DNA of 64,000 nucleotides from Mycolicibacterium komossense. GTDB taxonomy: Bacteria > Actinomycetota > Actinomycetes > Mycobacteriales > Mycobacteriaceae. The DNA lies in the NCBI RefSeq assembly GCF_025822605.1, contig NZ_JACKTY010000029.1, positions 251,236 through 315,235 of the forward strand. The letters are read 5' to 3'. Every line of letters begins with the position of its first letter. Positions within the stretch are counted from its first letter, which is position 1. Shown one piece after another: positions 18,375 through 29,233 of this stretch. Under the pieces are notes generated by a model. That model saw only the letters and a list, made by a program, of their open reading frames with translations, ran no database searches and was not told the origin of the DNA. Made by a program: the position numbers and the translations under genes.

Positions 18375-18384
18375 GCAACAATAT
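18185..18384. repeat. Exact 100-bp direct tandem repeat (two copies) at the 3' end of the Lrp gene
   Basis: Bases 18185-18284 and 18285-18384 are identical. Because 100 is not a multiple of three, translation from the first copy enters the second in another frame and stops at the TAA at 18372-18374. Read from the second copy alone, the regulator would end QQYNWGTR with its TGA overlapping the ATG of the aminotransferase, which is evidently the original arrangement. Confidence 0.95.
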
Positions 18385-18398
18385 AATTGGGGTACGAG

Positions 18399-19784
18399 AT
18401 GACAATCACCGAATCACGGGTAGCCACCACCAGCGAGCTCTCCGCCAAAGCCGACCGCCATCTGTGGGGCCACTTCGCCCGACATGGCGCCGGGATCACA
18501 CCACCGATCATCACCCGCGGTGAGGGCGTCCACATCTGGGACAGCGAAGGCAACAAATTCATCGACGGGCTGTCTGGACTCTTCGTCGTCCAGGTCGGCC
18601 ACGGCCGCGCCGAACTGGCCGAGGCGGCCGCCAAACAGGCCGAGACCCTGGCGTTCTTCCCGCTGTGGTCGTTCGCCACCCCGCCCGCGGTCGAACTCGC
18701 GGAGCGGATCGCCGGCTACGCACCAGGTGACCTGAACCGGGTCTTCTTCACCACCGGCGGCGGCGAAGCCGTCGAAAGTGCCTGGAAGCTGGCCAAGCAG
18801 TACTACAAGCTGACCGGTAAGCCGGGCAAATACAAGGTGATATCGCGGTCGATCGCCTATCACGGCACGCCGCAGGGAGCGTTGGCCATCACCGGCATCC
18901 CGGCATTCAAGGCGCCGTTCGATCCGCCGACCCCCGGCGGCTTCCGGGTGCCCAACACCAACTTCTACCGGGCGCCTGAGCAGTTCAGCACCGATCCGAA
19001 GGCGTGGGGACGCTACTGCGCCGACCGCATCGCCGAGGCCATCGAGTTCGAGGGCCCCGACACCGTCGCCGCGGTCTTCCTCGAGCCCGTACAGAACGCG
19101 GGCGGCTGCTTCCCGCCGCCGCCCGGGTACTTCGAGCGGGTCCGCGAGATCTGCGACGAGTACGACGTACTGCTGGTTTCCGACGAAGTGATCTGCGCCT
19201 ACGGCCGGATCGGATCGATGTTCGCCTGCAACGACTTCGGCTACGTGCCGGACATCATCACCTGCGCCAAGGGCCTGACGTCGGGCTACTCGCCGATCGG
19301 CGCGATGGTCGCCAGCGACCGGCTGTTCGAGCCCTTCAACGACGGCCAGACGGTGTTCGGGCACGGCTACACCTTCGGCGGGCACCCGGTGTCCTCGGCG
19401 GTGGCGCTGGCCAACCTCGACATCTTCGAACGCGAAGGCATCAACGACCACGTCAAGGAGCTGGCGCCGGCGTTCAAGAGCACGCTGGAGAAGCTGTACG
19501 ACATCCCGATCGTCGGTGACGTGCGCGGCGAAGGCTTCTTCTACGGCATCGAACTGGTCAAGGACAAGACGACCAAGGAGACCTTCAACGACGAGGAATG
19601 CGAGCGGCTGCTGCGTGGGTACCTCACCCCCGCCCTGTTCGAGGCCGGCCTGTACTGCCGCGCCGACGACCGTGGCGACCCAGTGGTCCAGCTGGCTCCG
19701 CCGCTGATCAGTGGGCAGAAGGAATTCGACGCCATCTACGAGATCCTGCGGGGCGTGCTGACCGAGGCGTCGGCGCGGCTGTAG
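18399..19784 (+). CDS. Class III (omega) aminotransferase, Rv3329-like
   Basis: A 461-residue pyridoxal-phosphate transaminase of the class III fold. The N-terminal substrate segment is HLWGHFARHG. TTGGGEAVESAWKLAK near residue 125 binds the phosphate, LLVSDEVICAYGRIG near residue 255 supplies the Asp contacting the cofactor, and the Schiff-base Lys is in ITCAKGLTSGYSPIGA near residue 290. The ATG at 18399 is preferred over a TTG 12 bases upstream. It lies directly behind the Lrp gene and three bases before the SMP-30 gene. An amine- or diamine-pyruvate transaminase supplying aldehyde to the nearby dehydrogenase is plausible. As I recall, M. tuberculosis also has such a gene beside dacB1. Confidence 0.87.
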   Translation: MTITESRVATTSELSAKADRHLWGHFARHGAGITPPIITRGEGVHIWDSEGNKFIDGLSGLFVVQVGHGRAELAEAAAKQAETLAFFPLWSFATPPAVELAERIAGYAPGDLNRVFFTTGGGEAVESAWKLAKQYYKLTGKPGKYKVISRSIAYHGTPQGALAITGIPAFKAPFDPPTPGGFRVPNTNFYRAPEQFSTDPKAWGRYCADRIAEAIEFEGPDTVAAVFLEPVQNAGGCFPPPPGYFERVREICDEYDVLLVSDEVICAYGRIGSMFACNDFGYVPDIITCAKGLTSGYSPIGAMVASDRLFEPFNDGQTVFGHGYTFGGHPVSSAVALANLDIFEREGINDHVKELAPAFKSTLEKLYDIPIVGDVRGEGFFYGIELVKDKTTKETFNDEECERLLRGYLTPALFEAGLYCRADDRGDPVVQLAPPLISGQKEFDAIYEILRGVLTEASARL

Positions 19785-19787
19785 CCC

Positions 19788-20795
19788 GTGCCGAAACCGT
19801 CGATCGACCCGGTCCGCTGGCGGCCACCGCCGATCGACCCGTTGCCGGACTACGGGCCGACCGACTTGACGGTGGTCGGCGTTCCCGGCGACGCCCCGGA
19901 GGACGTGGTGGTCGACGCCGTCGGCCAGATCTACACAGGTCTGGCCGACGGCCGGATCATCCGCATCGGCACCGACGGCGCGCCCGCAGTGGTGGGTAAT
20001 ACTGCGGGCCGGCCGCTGGGGCTGGCAGTCAGCCGCGACGGACGGCTGCTGATCTGTACCAGTCCCGGTGGCCTGCTCGCGATGGACACTGCCACCGGTG
20101 CAGTGCAGAAATTGGTCGAATCGGTGGACGGCCGCGCGCTGCAGTTCTGCTCGAACGTAGTCGAAACATCCGACGGCACGATCTATTTCACGGAGTCGAC
20201 GAGCGAGTTCACCTACGCGGACTTCTCGGCCGCCATCCTGGAAGCCCGCGGCCGCGGCAGCCTCTTCCGTCGCGATCCCGACGGCACGGTGACCACTGTG
20301 CTCGCCGGGCTCTACTTCGCCAACGGCGTCACCCTGACCCTCGACGAGTCAGCTCTGGTGTTCGCCGAGACGCAAGCGCGGCGACTGTCGAGCTACGCAC
20401 TGACCGGTCCGCAGGCCGGGCACGTGTCACCACTGGTCGAGAACCTCCCCGGCTACCCGGACAACCTGTCCACCGGCGCCGACGGCCGTATCTGGTGCGC
20501 GATCGTCAGCCCGGCCAACCCGGCCGTCGAGTGGCTGACACCGCGCCCTCCCCTGCTGCGCCAACTGGTGTGGCGACTACCCGAACGGCTGCAGCCGAAG
20601 ATCACGCCCGAAGTCTGGGCCGTCGCTTTCGACCCCGCGACCGGCGCGCCCGTGGCCGGTGTGCACACCACCCATCCGGATTTCGGCCAGACGACCGGAC
20701 TCGTCGAGCACGACGGCCGGCTGTGGCTGGCGTGTATCGGCAATCCGGCGCTTGCCCACTGCGCGCTGCCCGCGGGCGAGTCTGACTTCGGTTAG
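19788..20795 (+). CDS. SMP-30/gluconolactonase/strictosidine-synthase-like beta-propeller
   Basis: A 335-residue six-bladed propeller protein. Family features include APEDVVVDAVGQIYTGLADG near residue 24, a central SNVVETSDGTIYFTESTSEF near residue 120 and LPGYPDNLSTGADGRIWCAI near residue 220. These match the strictosidine-synthase-like branch of SMP-30. No signal peptide is seen. Start is the GTG three bases after the aminotransferase stop, so co-transcription is likely. Members hydrolyse lactones or esters; the substrate here is unknown, perhaps a lactone or lactam linked to the amine pathway. Confidence 0.83.
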   Translation: MPKPSIDPVRWRPPPIDPLPDYGPTDLTVVGVPGDAPEDVVVDAVGQIYTGLADGRIIRIGTDGAPAVVGNTAGRPLGLAVSRDGRLLICTSPGGLLAMDTATGAVQKLVESVDGRALQFCSNVVETSDGTIYFTESTSEFTYADFSAAILEARGRGSLFRRDPDGTVTTVLAGLYFANGVTLTLDESALVFAETQARRLSSYALTGPQAGHVSPLVENLPGYPDNLSTGADGRIWCAIVSPANPAVEWLTPRPPLLRQLVWRLPERLQPKITPEVWAVAFDPATGAPVAGVHTTHPDFGQTTGLVEHDGRLWLACIGNPALAHCALPAGESDFG

Positions 20796-20937
20796 AAACC
20801 TCTGCGAGGACGTGCGAGCACCCCGTCGTGGTGACCTCCATGTCATCACTCGCGGGCTCACATTAGTAACTTCAACCCCACCAGTCACAGTGTGGCTCCG
20901 CCGGAATTGGCGCCCTTTCGCTTAATCTGCACACACC

Positions 20938-22167
20938 ATGGCGACCTTACGATCCGTCTCTCGGCGGGCTGCTGCCCTGGCAGTGACCCTTTTTGTGATG
21001 AGCGCTCCCGCGCTGGCATATGCGGATCCCGAGGCCGCCACCGACCCCTGCCCGTACAAGGTGAGCACTCCGCCGGCCGTCGACTCCTCGGAAGTCCCCA
21101 CCGCGGGGGACCCTCCGCTACCGATGCCGGTTCCCGCCACCCCGGTCGGTGGTGACGCACTGGGCAACTGCGGGCTGATCACCGCACCGGGCACGCCGCC
21201 GGTGCCCGATGGGATTTCCGCCGAGGCATGGGTGCTCGCCGATCTCGATACCGGTGAGATCATCGCCGCCAAGGATCCGCACGGGCGCCACCGTCCCGCC
21301 TCGATCATCAAAGTGCTGACGGCGATGGCCGCACTCAACGAGCTGAACGTCAACAAACTCGTCCCGGGCACGCAGGACGACGCCAACGCCGAGGGCACCC
21401 GGGTCGGTGTCGCCCCGGGCGGCATGTACACCATCAACGACTTGCTGCACGGCCTGTTGATGCATTCGGGCAACGACGCCGCGCACGCTCTGGCGATGCA
21501 ACTGGGGGGTTGGGACACCGCCCTGACCAAGGTCAACACCCTCGCGGCCAAGCTCGGCGGTAAGGACACCCGCGCCGCCACCCCATCGGGTCTCGACGGG
21601 CCGGGCATGAGCACCTCGGCCTACGACATCGCGTTGTTCTACCGCTACGCCTGGGAGAACCCGAAGTTCGCCGACATCGTGCACACCCAGACCTACAACT
21701 TCCCCGGCCGTGACGGAAATCCGCCGTACGAGATCGAGAACGACAACAAGCTGCTGGGGAACTACCCCGGTGCGCTCGGCGGCAAGACCGGCTACACCGA
21801 CGACGCCGGACAGACCTTCGTCGGTGCGGCCGAGCGCGACGGCAGACGGCTGGTAGCGATCACGATGCGCGGCACCAGGTTGCCCGACGCCCCGTGGGAG
21901 CAGGCGGCCCGGCTGCTGGACTACGGCTTCTCCACGCCGCCCGGAACCAAGGTGGGCACGCTCGTCGACCCCGATCCATCTCTGGTGAAGTCCGACCCTG
22001 CCGACGCAGCATCCGCGGCGGCCGAAAAGACCTCCGCCAAGGCCGCACCGTTCGTGGACGCCGCCGACGCGACGCCGGTGCGGGTGGGCGTCGCCGTGGT
22101 CGGCACGATCATCGTCTTCAGCCTGATCATGATCGCCCGCTCGACGAACCGCCGGTCGCGCGTCTAG
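20938..22167 (+). CDS. dacB1: D-alanyl-D-alanine carboxypeptidase (DacB1-like)
   Basis: A 409-residue penicillin-binding protein that trims the terminal D-Ala of peptidoglycan stem peptides. It has an N-terminal signal peptide (about residues 1-30) and a C-terminal transmembrane helix (about 383-402) with a basic tail, so it is anchored facing the periplasm. Active-site motifs are SIIK near residue 122 (SxxK), SGN near residue 180 (SxN) and KTG near residue 283. Between the domains lies a Pro-rich segment. Order and features match M. tuberculosis DacB1 (Rv3330), next to an aminotransferase there as well. Confidence 0.92.
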   Translation: MATLRSVSRRAAALAVTLFVMSAPALAYADPEAATDPCPYKVSTPPAVDSSEVPTAGDPPLPMPVPATPVGGDALGNCGLITAPGTPPVPDGISAEAWVLADLDTGEIIAAKDPHGRHRPASIIKVLTAMAALNELNVNKLVPGTQDDANAEGTRVGVAPGGMYTINDLLHGLLMHSGNDAAHALAMQLGGWDTALTKVNTLAAKLGGKDTRAATPSGLDGPGMSTSAYDIALFYRYAWENPKFADIVHTQTYNFPGRDGNPPYEIENDNKLLGNYPGALGGKTGYTDDAGQTFVGAAERDGRRLVAITMRGTRLPDAPWEQAARLLDYGFSTPPGTKVGTLVDPDPSLVKSDPADAASAAAEKTSAKAAPFVDAADATPVRVGVAVVGTIIVFSLIMIARSTNRRSRV

Positions 22168-22363
22168 CTACCGAGCCCTACGCCGCTGCCGGTCTGCACC
22201 CGGCGCACTCTCCTCCGGCCGACGGTTTGGATACAAAGTCACAGACTTTCCTCTTCGTGTACACCCGCCGCTTGCTTGGTTCCTGCTACCTTTTTTGACG
22301 AATGCGTCACGGTGTTTGCCGCGCATGCGAAGAGTTGTCGTAAAGGTCGATTGAGGAACAGGG

Positions 22364-25300
22364 TTGGGCACAATGGGGGATTCACGTAGTTCGCGGGTGA
22401 GCGGACTGGTGGTAGCGACGGGCCTGGGGCTGGCGGCGGCGACGGGCCACGGGGTGGCCGCAGCCGATACCGGCACATCGGATACTGCGGGGACTTCCGC
22501 GAACGCGTCGCGACACTCAGGTCCGAAAACCGGAGCCGATCACACGGCGTCAAGCAAAGCCAAGACCGCCGCCGGCAACAACACCCCCACCGCGGCGAAG
22601 GACAACGGGGCAGCGCGTTCGTCCGTCGCCGAATCACCGGTGGCCCCGAACATCAAGCCCGCCGCCACCATCAGCACCGCTGATGTCGCACCCGTTGCCA
22701 CGGCCGGCGGCGCTACCGGTGCGTCTTCACCCAAGCCCAAGACCACGTCGTCGCCCGCGGCACGGACCACGATCCAGACCGCCGTGGCCAGCCCGGCGTC
22801 CACCCCGAGCACAGCAGTCGTCGACACTGCACCTGCGGCGCAACCATCTGCCGGCCCGGAAGCCCTCGTCTCCGGACTTCTCGCCGCCCTCGGTCTCGGC
22901 GGCTCGCCCACCGCACCGGCCCAATCCCCCACCCTGTGGACGGTTCTGGCCTGGGCCCGCCGACAGTTCATCGGCGCCTTCTACAACCAGGCACCGATCG
23001 CCCACCCCGTCCAGACCTCGGTCACCGCCGACGGACTGGTGCGCGGCACACTCGGTGCTGTCGATCCCGACGGCGATCCGATGACGTACACCGTGGATCA
23101 GCAACCCACCGCCGGCACCGTCACCGTCGGGTCCGACGGCAGCTACACCTATAAGCCCGGCGATCCGTCCTTCACCGGCACCGACACCTTCACTGTCACC
23201 GTGCGCGACCAGGGTTTTCGGCTCTTCAGCCAGCCGGGCGTCACCGTGGTCGAGGTCTCGGTACGGATCGGCGAGCCGGTGGTCGTGATCAGCGCACCCG
23301 ACAGCGGCACCCCCGACCCGGCCACGGGCCAGGTCAGCGGATCGCTGGGGGTCAAGGACCCGAACTCACCCGCCGCCGGCTTCACCTACACCGTGCTCAA
23401 CAAGCCCAAATACGGCACGGTGACGTTCGACTCGGTCACCGGGCACTTTACGTACACGCCGAGCATCATCGGACGGATCAGCGCCGCGCTGACACCCGGC
23501 CTGACCGATTCCTTCACAGTGGCGGTCGGCACCACCGTCAGCGCAGCGGTGGACGTCGACGTCACCGGGATCACCGTGTCGCCGCGCGCCGTCTCCTCGA
23601 CGGTGAATCAGGTTGGCACCGACAGCTTCCCGTTCGGTATGGCGGTGAGCAAAGACGGAACCCGCGCCTACGTCACCAATATCCACGACGGCACGGTATC
23701 CGTGATCGACCTGCGTACCGGCCAGGTCGGTGCACCGATCACCGTCGGCGGCCAGCCCACGGCGATCGCCGTCAGTCCCTCCGGCAACCGGATCTACGTG
23801 CTCGACGACGCCGGCGACACCGTGTCGGTGATCAACACCGCCACCGGTCAGTTGGTGGGCAAGCCGGTTCAGGTCGGAACCGACGCAAGCGCAATCGTGT
23901 TGAGCGCCGACGGAAATCGCGCCTATGTCAGTAATTCCGGCGATGGCACGGTATCGGTGATCGACACGGCCGCAGGCAAGGTCGTCAGCACCATCTCGGT
24001 CGGGGCGAATCCGCTGGGCCTGGCCGTGAGCCCCGACGGACGTTATCTGTACGTGGCCAACTCGGATACCGGCACGGTCTCGGTGATCAACACGCTGCGC
24101 TACGCGGTGGTGGGCACCGCCACCGTCGGAGAGGCGCCGACCGCGATCACGCTGAGCGCCGACGGCTCACGGTTATACGTTGCGAATTCCGGTGATTCGA
24201 CGATCAGCGATGACGGCACCGTATCGGTGATCGACACGAAGACGCTCACCGCCATCGGTTCACCGATCCGGGTCGGGGACTACCCGAGCGGACTGGCGCT
24301 GAGCGCCGACGGAACCCAGCTCTACGTGACCGACGCACTGTCGAACGAAGTATCGGTGATCGACACCCGAACGTTCGAGGTGGCCGACCTTCCCGTCGCG
24401 AGTGGCCCGACCAGCGTCGTCGCCGTCAACGGGGCCAACGGTCCGGTTATCATCGTCGCCCACGCCGATCTGCTCGGCACCGGCACTGCACCGATCACCG
24501 TCATCTCGCTCAACGGTCAGGCGGGCACCCTTGGCTCAACCCCCGCCGCGGGGGCAGACGTCCCCGACAACGAGCTTTCGACCTCGCCTGCGGCGGCGGG
24601 CCCGCCGGTCTACACACCCCCGCGGGGCAACGATTGGACCCTGGGATACGACATCACCAACCTCACCGGGTACCCGATCGTGCTTCAGTCCCAGACGTAT
24701 GACACCCGGGGCGGCGGTCCGGCCAACGGAACAGTGCTGCTGCCCGGCGCCACGCAGCATTTCGAAGTCACCCGGTACTTCTGGACCGGCAACGGCGGAA
24801 CCCTGACCTACTACCAGCCTGAGACGAAACAAACCTACGTCGTGTCGATAACGGTGAATCCGCTGTTCTCCGACGGACTTTCGACCGTCACCTCATGCCA
24901 GCAGGGAAACTGCCTCAACACCGGCAACGACAAGACGAAGATCGGCCTGCTCGCCAAATCGGGCAGCAACGTCGTCATCCCCGCTCAACAGTCTGACGAC
25001 CAGGCCGCAGCCGTCAATGCGCTCTGCGACAAAAATGGCGTGACCTGCAGTTTCAAGATCACCTCGAAGCTGGATACCTATAGCGCAGTACGTCAGGTGA
25101 ATAGTCTGGACACCAATAACACCGGCACCAACATGTCCAGAACAGTCTCAGAAAGCACCACCGAAACCGTCACCTCCAATTGGAAGCTCTCGACCAAAGT
25201 CGGCTTCAAGGTGATCGCACTCGCGTCAGCGGAAATCGCCGCAGAATACGGAAAGTCGTCGGCGGAAGCCAAGAGCTTCGGAACATCGCTGACCTACACC

Positions 25301-25492
25301 ATCAGGCCCGGATACCAGACCAGGATCATGGTGGAGACGCCGATCACCCGCTACTACGGCGACATGGAGATCACGGTTGGCGACACGACGATCACGCTGA
25401 CCGGCACGTACTTTGATGCGGCGCGTGCCGGAAACGCCCGGTGGAACGTTATCGAAGAGCCGCAGCCGACGAAGCCCACCACCGCTGTCTGA
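22364..25492 (+). CDS. Large secreted protein: VCBS-like, YVTN beta-propeller and aerolysin-like C-terminus
   Basis: A 1042-residue exported protein. Residues 1-34 look like a signal peptide. About 35-190 is an Ala/Thr/Pro/Ser-rich linker. About 205-395 holds two VCBS/cadherin-like repeats (GAVDPDGDPMTYTV, SDGSYTYKPGDPSFTG). About 410-720 carries at least six YVTN-type blades (GTVSVIDT repeated). From about 754 a different module begins (NDWTLGYDITNLTGYPIV). From about 920 to 1020 it shows the alternating Ser/Thr-rich strands, SRTVSESTTETVTSNWKLST then GTSLTYTIRPGYQTRIMVET, that characterise aerolysin/ETX-MTX2 pore formers. That last assignment is pattern recognition, not a search result. TTG at 22364 has AGGA six bases upstream; ATG at 22373 is the alternative. 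Confidence 0.78.
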   Translation: MGTMGDSRSSRVSGLVVATGLGLAAATGHGVAAADTGTSDTAGTSANASRHSGPKTGADHTASSKAKTAAGNNTPTAAKDNGAARSSVAESPVAPNIKPAATISTADVAPVATAGGATGASSPKPKTTSSPAARTTIQTAVASPASTPSTAVVDTAPAAQPSAGPEALVSGLLAALGLGGSPTAPAQSPTLWTVLAWARRQFIGAFYNQAPIAHPVQTSVTADGLVRGTLGAVDPDGDPMTYTVDQQPTAGTVTVGSDGSYTYKPGDPSFTGTDTFTVTVRDQGFRLFSQPGVTVVEVSVRIGEPVVVISAPDSGTPDPATGQVSGSLGVKDPNSPAAGFTYTVLNKPKYGTVTFDSVTGHFTYTPSIIGRISAALTPGLTDSFTVAVGTTVSAAVDVDVTGITVSPRAVSSTVNQVGTDSFPFGMAVSKDGTRAYVTNIHDGTVSVIDLRTGQVGAPITVGGQPTAIAVSPSGNRIYVLDDAGDTVSVINTATGQLVGKPVQVGTDASAIVLSADGNRAYVSNSGDGTVSVIDTAAGKVVSTISVGANPLGLAVSPDGRYLYVANSDTGTVSVINTLRYAVVGTATVGEAPTAITLSADGSRLYVANSGDSTISDDGTVSVIDTKTLTAIGSPIRVGDYPSGLALSADGTQLYVTDALSNEVSVIDTRTFEVADLPVASGPTSVVAVNGANGPVIIVAHADLLGTGTAPITVISLNGQAGTLGSTPAAGADVPDNELSTSPAAAGPPVYTPPRGNDWTLGYDITNLTGYPIVLQSQTYDTRGGGPANGTVLLPGATQHFEVTRYFWTGNGGTLTYYQPETKQTYVVSITVNPLFSDGLSTVTSCQQGNCLNTGNDKTKIGLLAKSGSNVVIPAQQSDDQAAAVNALCDKNGVTCSFKITSKLDTYSAVRQVNSLDTNNTGTNMSRTVSESTTETVTSNWKLSTKVGFKVIALASAEIAAEYGKSSAEAKSFGTSLTYTIRPGYQTRIMVETPITRYYGDMEITVGDTTITLTGTYFDAARAGNARWNVIEEPQPTKPTTAV

Positions 25493-25716
25493 CGGCACAC
25501 CGTTTCCGATTGTCCGCCCAACATTTCGTCGCGTTGGTAATATTCGCCCGCCGCGGTCGGCACAACCGTGTCGTTCGCGTAATGAACTTGGGGGGATCTT
25601 GATCGCTTTCGCACGGGTGCGGCGCACCGTCGTTGCGGCAGCCGGTTCGCCCCACGTCGGGTGCGACACCCGACCGGATTCACGCGTTCTTTCCCACCAC
25701 GAGTCTGGAGGCCCGG

Positions 25717-27060
25717 ATGGCACTTCGTTCCGCAGATAGTTCTCGCCGGGCGGTGATCATGCTGTCCTCGCTTTTGGTCTCGACGTCGATCGCCTTTGCC
25801 GGCGTTCCCGTCGCGACTGCAGACCCGATCGACGACGACACGTCCACCGAGGCCGTCGACGTCGAACCCGAGGCCGTCGAACCAGCCCCGGAACCAGAAG
25901 CGCCCGAACCCGAGGCCCCCGAACCCCAGGCGCCCGAGCCGGACGCGCCCGCAGCAGACGAGCCCGACCCTGGAGCCCCCGAACCGGCTGGGCCCCAACA
26001 GGAATCACCGGGCGCGGAAGAACCGGGCAATGAGCCCAACGCCGGCGAACCGGCGCCCAACGAGCCCTCGGCCCCCGAGAATCCGGCGCCCGACAACTCC
26101 CCTGGCACCAGCGACGCTCCCCCGGCCTCGGAGCAGCGGGACATCCCCGACGAGGACCCGATCAATCCCGACCTCAACGTCGCCGACGCGCCGGACGCCG
26201 ACGCGCGCGCCGCCGAGACCGGCAATGCCGTCGAAGTGAATCCCGCCGTCGCCAGTACCGCCGAGATCGACGACCTGCGCGATATCGTCGATTCCCAGAT
26301 CATCTCCAGCACCACCTCCAGCAGCAGCAGCACGACGACCTCGTCGAGTTGGAGCCAGTCGGTGACGTCGTGGAGTTCGTCCTGGGTCGGCTACGACACC
26401 TACTACCGCCCGATCATCATCAACCCTTACGACAGCCCGCTTCAGGTCATCTACACCTACGACAACGCTCCGCGCATCGTCACGGTGAATCCGCTACAGC
26501 GCGTCGTGGTCGACGCCAAAACGCCTGGCGTCTACAGCTTCACCGCGTTGACGATGAAAGACCCGAAGACGGTCTCGACCGCCTCTGTCGGCAGCTTCTC
26601 CGGCGGCGGTTACAAGCCGGCACCGGGCCAGCCGCCACCAGCCAAGCCGGCCGCACCGAAGAGTTTCGAGAACGTTCTCGTCCAGCTCCGGTACACCACG
26701 GGGAACTCGAAGCCGTTCCGGGTCAAGAAGCTCTACGACCTCGGCGACGATCCGAGCGTGGGCGGCGCACGCCGCGTCCTGCTCGATGGCGAAGTGCCGG
26801 CCTGGGGGCAGTGGGCGAAGACCACCAAGGGTGAGGACCTGTTCGCCATCACCAAGACCGAACAGCTGCCGGGCCTCAGCGCCCCGGCCGAAGGCCCGCT
26901 GCCGGGCTACAAGGTCCAGCTGCTGGCCAACGAGGAGTCGTCGAAACCCTCTGTCTGGGACGGTGTCTGGATCTGGGTCGGGATCGCGACCGCAGGTGTC
27001 GTCGTGGCAGGCGGGATCGTCTTCGCCGTCCTGACCGCCCGTCGCCGCCGCGTGCAGTAG
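25717..27060 (+). CDS. Secreted Pro/Glu- and Ser-rich protein with C-terminal membrane anchor
   Basis: A 447-residue exported protein. The N-terminus (about 1-36) is a signal peptide. About 40-165 is an acidic proline-rich repeat (EPEAPEPEAPEPQAPEPDAP). About 190-220 is a Ser/Thr run containing SSTTSSSSSTTTSSSW. A folded domain follows (YRPIIINPYDSPLQVIYTY near residue 230) with a second segment around FENVLVQLRYTTGN. The C-terminus is a transmembrane helix and a basic tail (TARRRRVQ), so it probably spans the cell wall while anchored in the membrane. ATG at 25717 has GGAG six bases upstream. It lies 224 bp after the propeller/aerolysin-like gene on the same strand; a functional link is suspected only. 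Family not recognised. Confidence 0.75.
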   Translation: MALRSADSSRRAVIMLSSLLVSTSIAFAGVPVATADPIDDDTSTEAVDVEPEAVEPAPEPEAPEPEAPEPQAPEPDAPAADEPDPGAPEPAGPQQESPGAEEPGNEPNAGEPAPNEPSAPENPAPDNSPGTSDAPPASEQRDIPDEDPINPDLNVADAPDADARAAETGNAVEVNPAVASTAEIDDLRDIVDSQIISSTTSSSSSTTTSSSWSQSVTSWSSSWVGYDTYYRPIIINPYDSPLQVIYTYDNAPRIVTVNPLQRVVVDAKTPGVYSFTALTMKDPKTVSTASVGSFSGGGYKPAPGQPPPAKPAAPKSFENVLVQLRYTTGNSKPFRVKKLYDLGDDPSVGGARRVLLDGEVPAWGQWAKTTKGEDLFAITKTEQLPGLSAPAEGPLPGYKVQLLANEESSKPSVWDGVWIWVGIATAGVVVAGGIVFAVLTARRRRVQ

Positions 27061-27066
27061 CTGCGC

Positions 27067-29156
<2,090 letters not shown>

Positions 29157-29233
29157 TCATGCGCGCCCGCGCCTACCGTGCAGTGCCCGCACCCGGCCAT
29201 ACCATGACTCGACCGTCACCCTGGGAGAGCACT

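Noticed and set aside
17858..18384. Repeats considered as a CRISPR-like or other array
   Set aside because: Each repeat has only two abutting copies without spacers, lies inside a coding gene, and is explained as tandem duplication.
22235..22249. AAAGTC-ACA-GACTTT inverted repeat between dacB1 and the propeller gene
   Set aside because: Six-base arms with a 3-base loop are too short to support a terminator or operator on their own.
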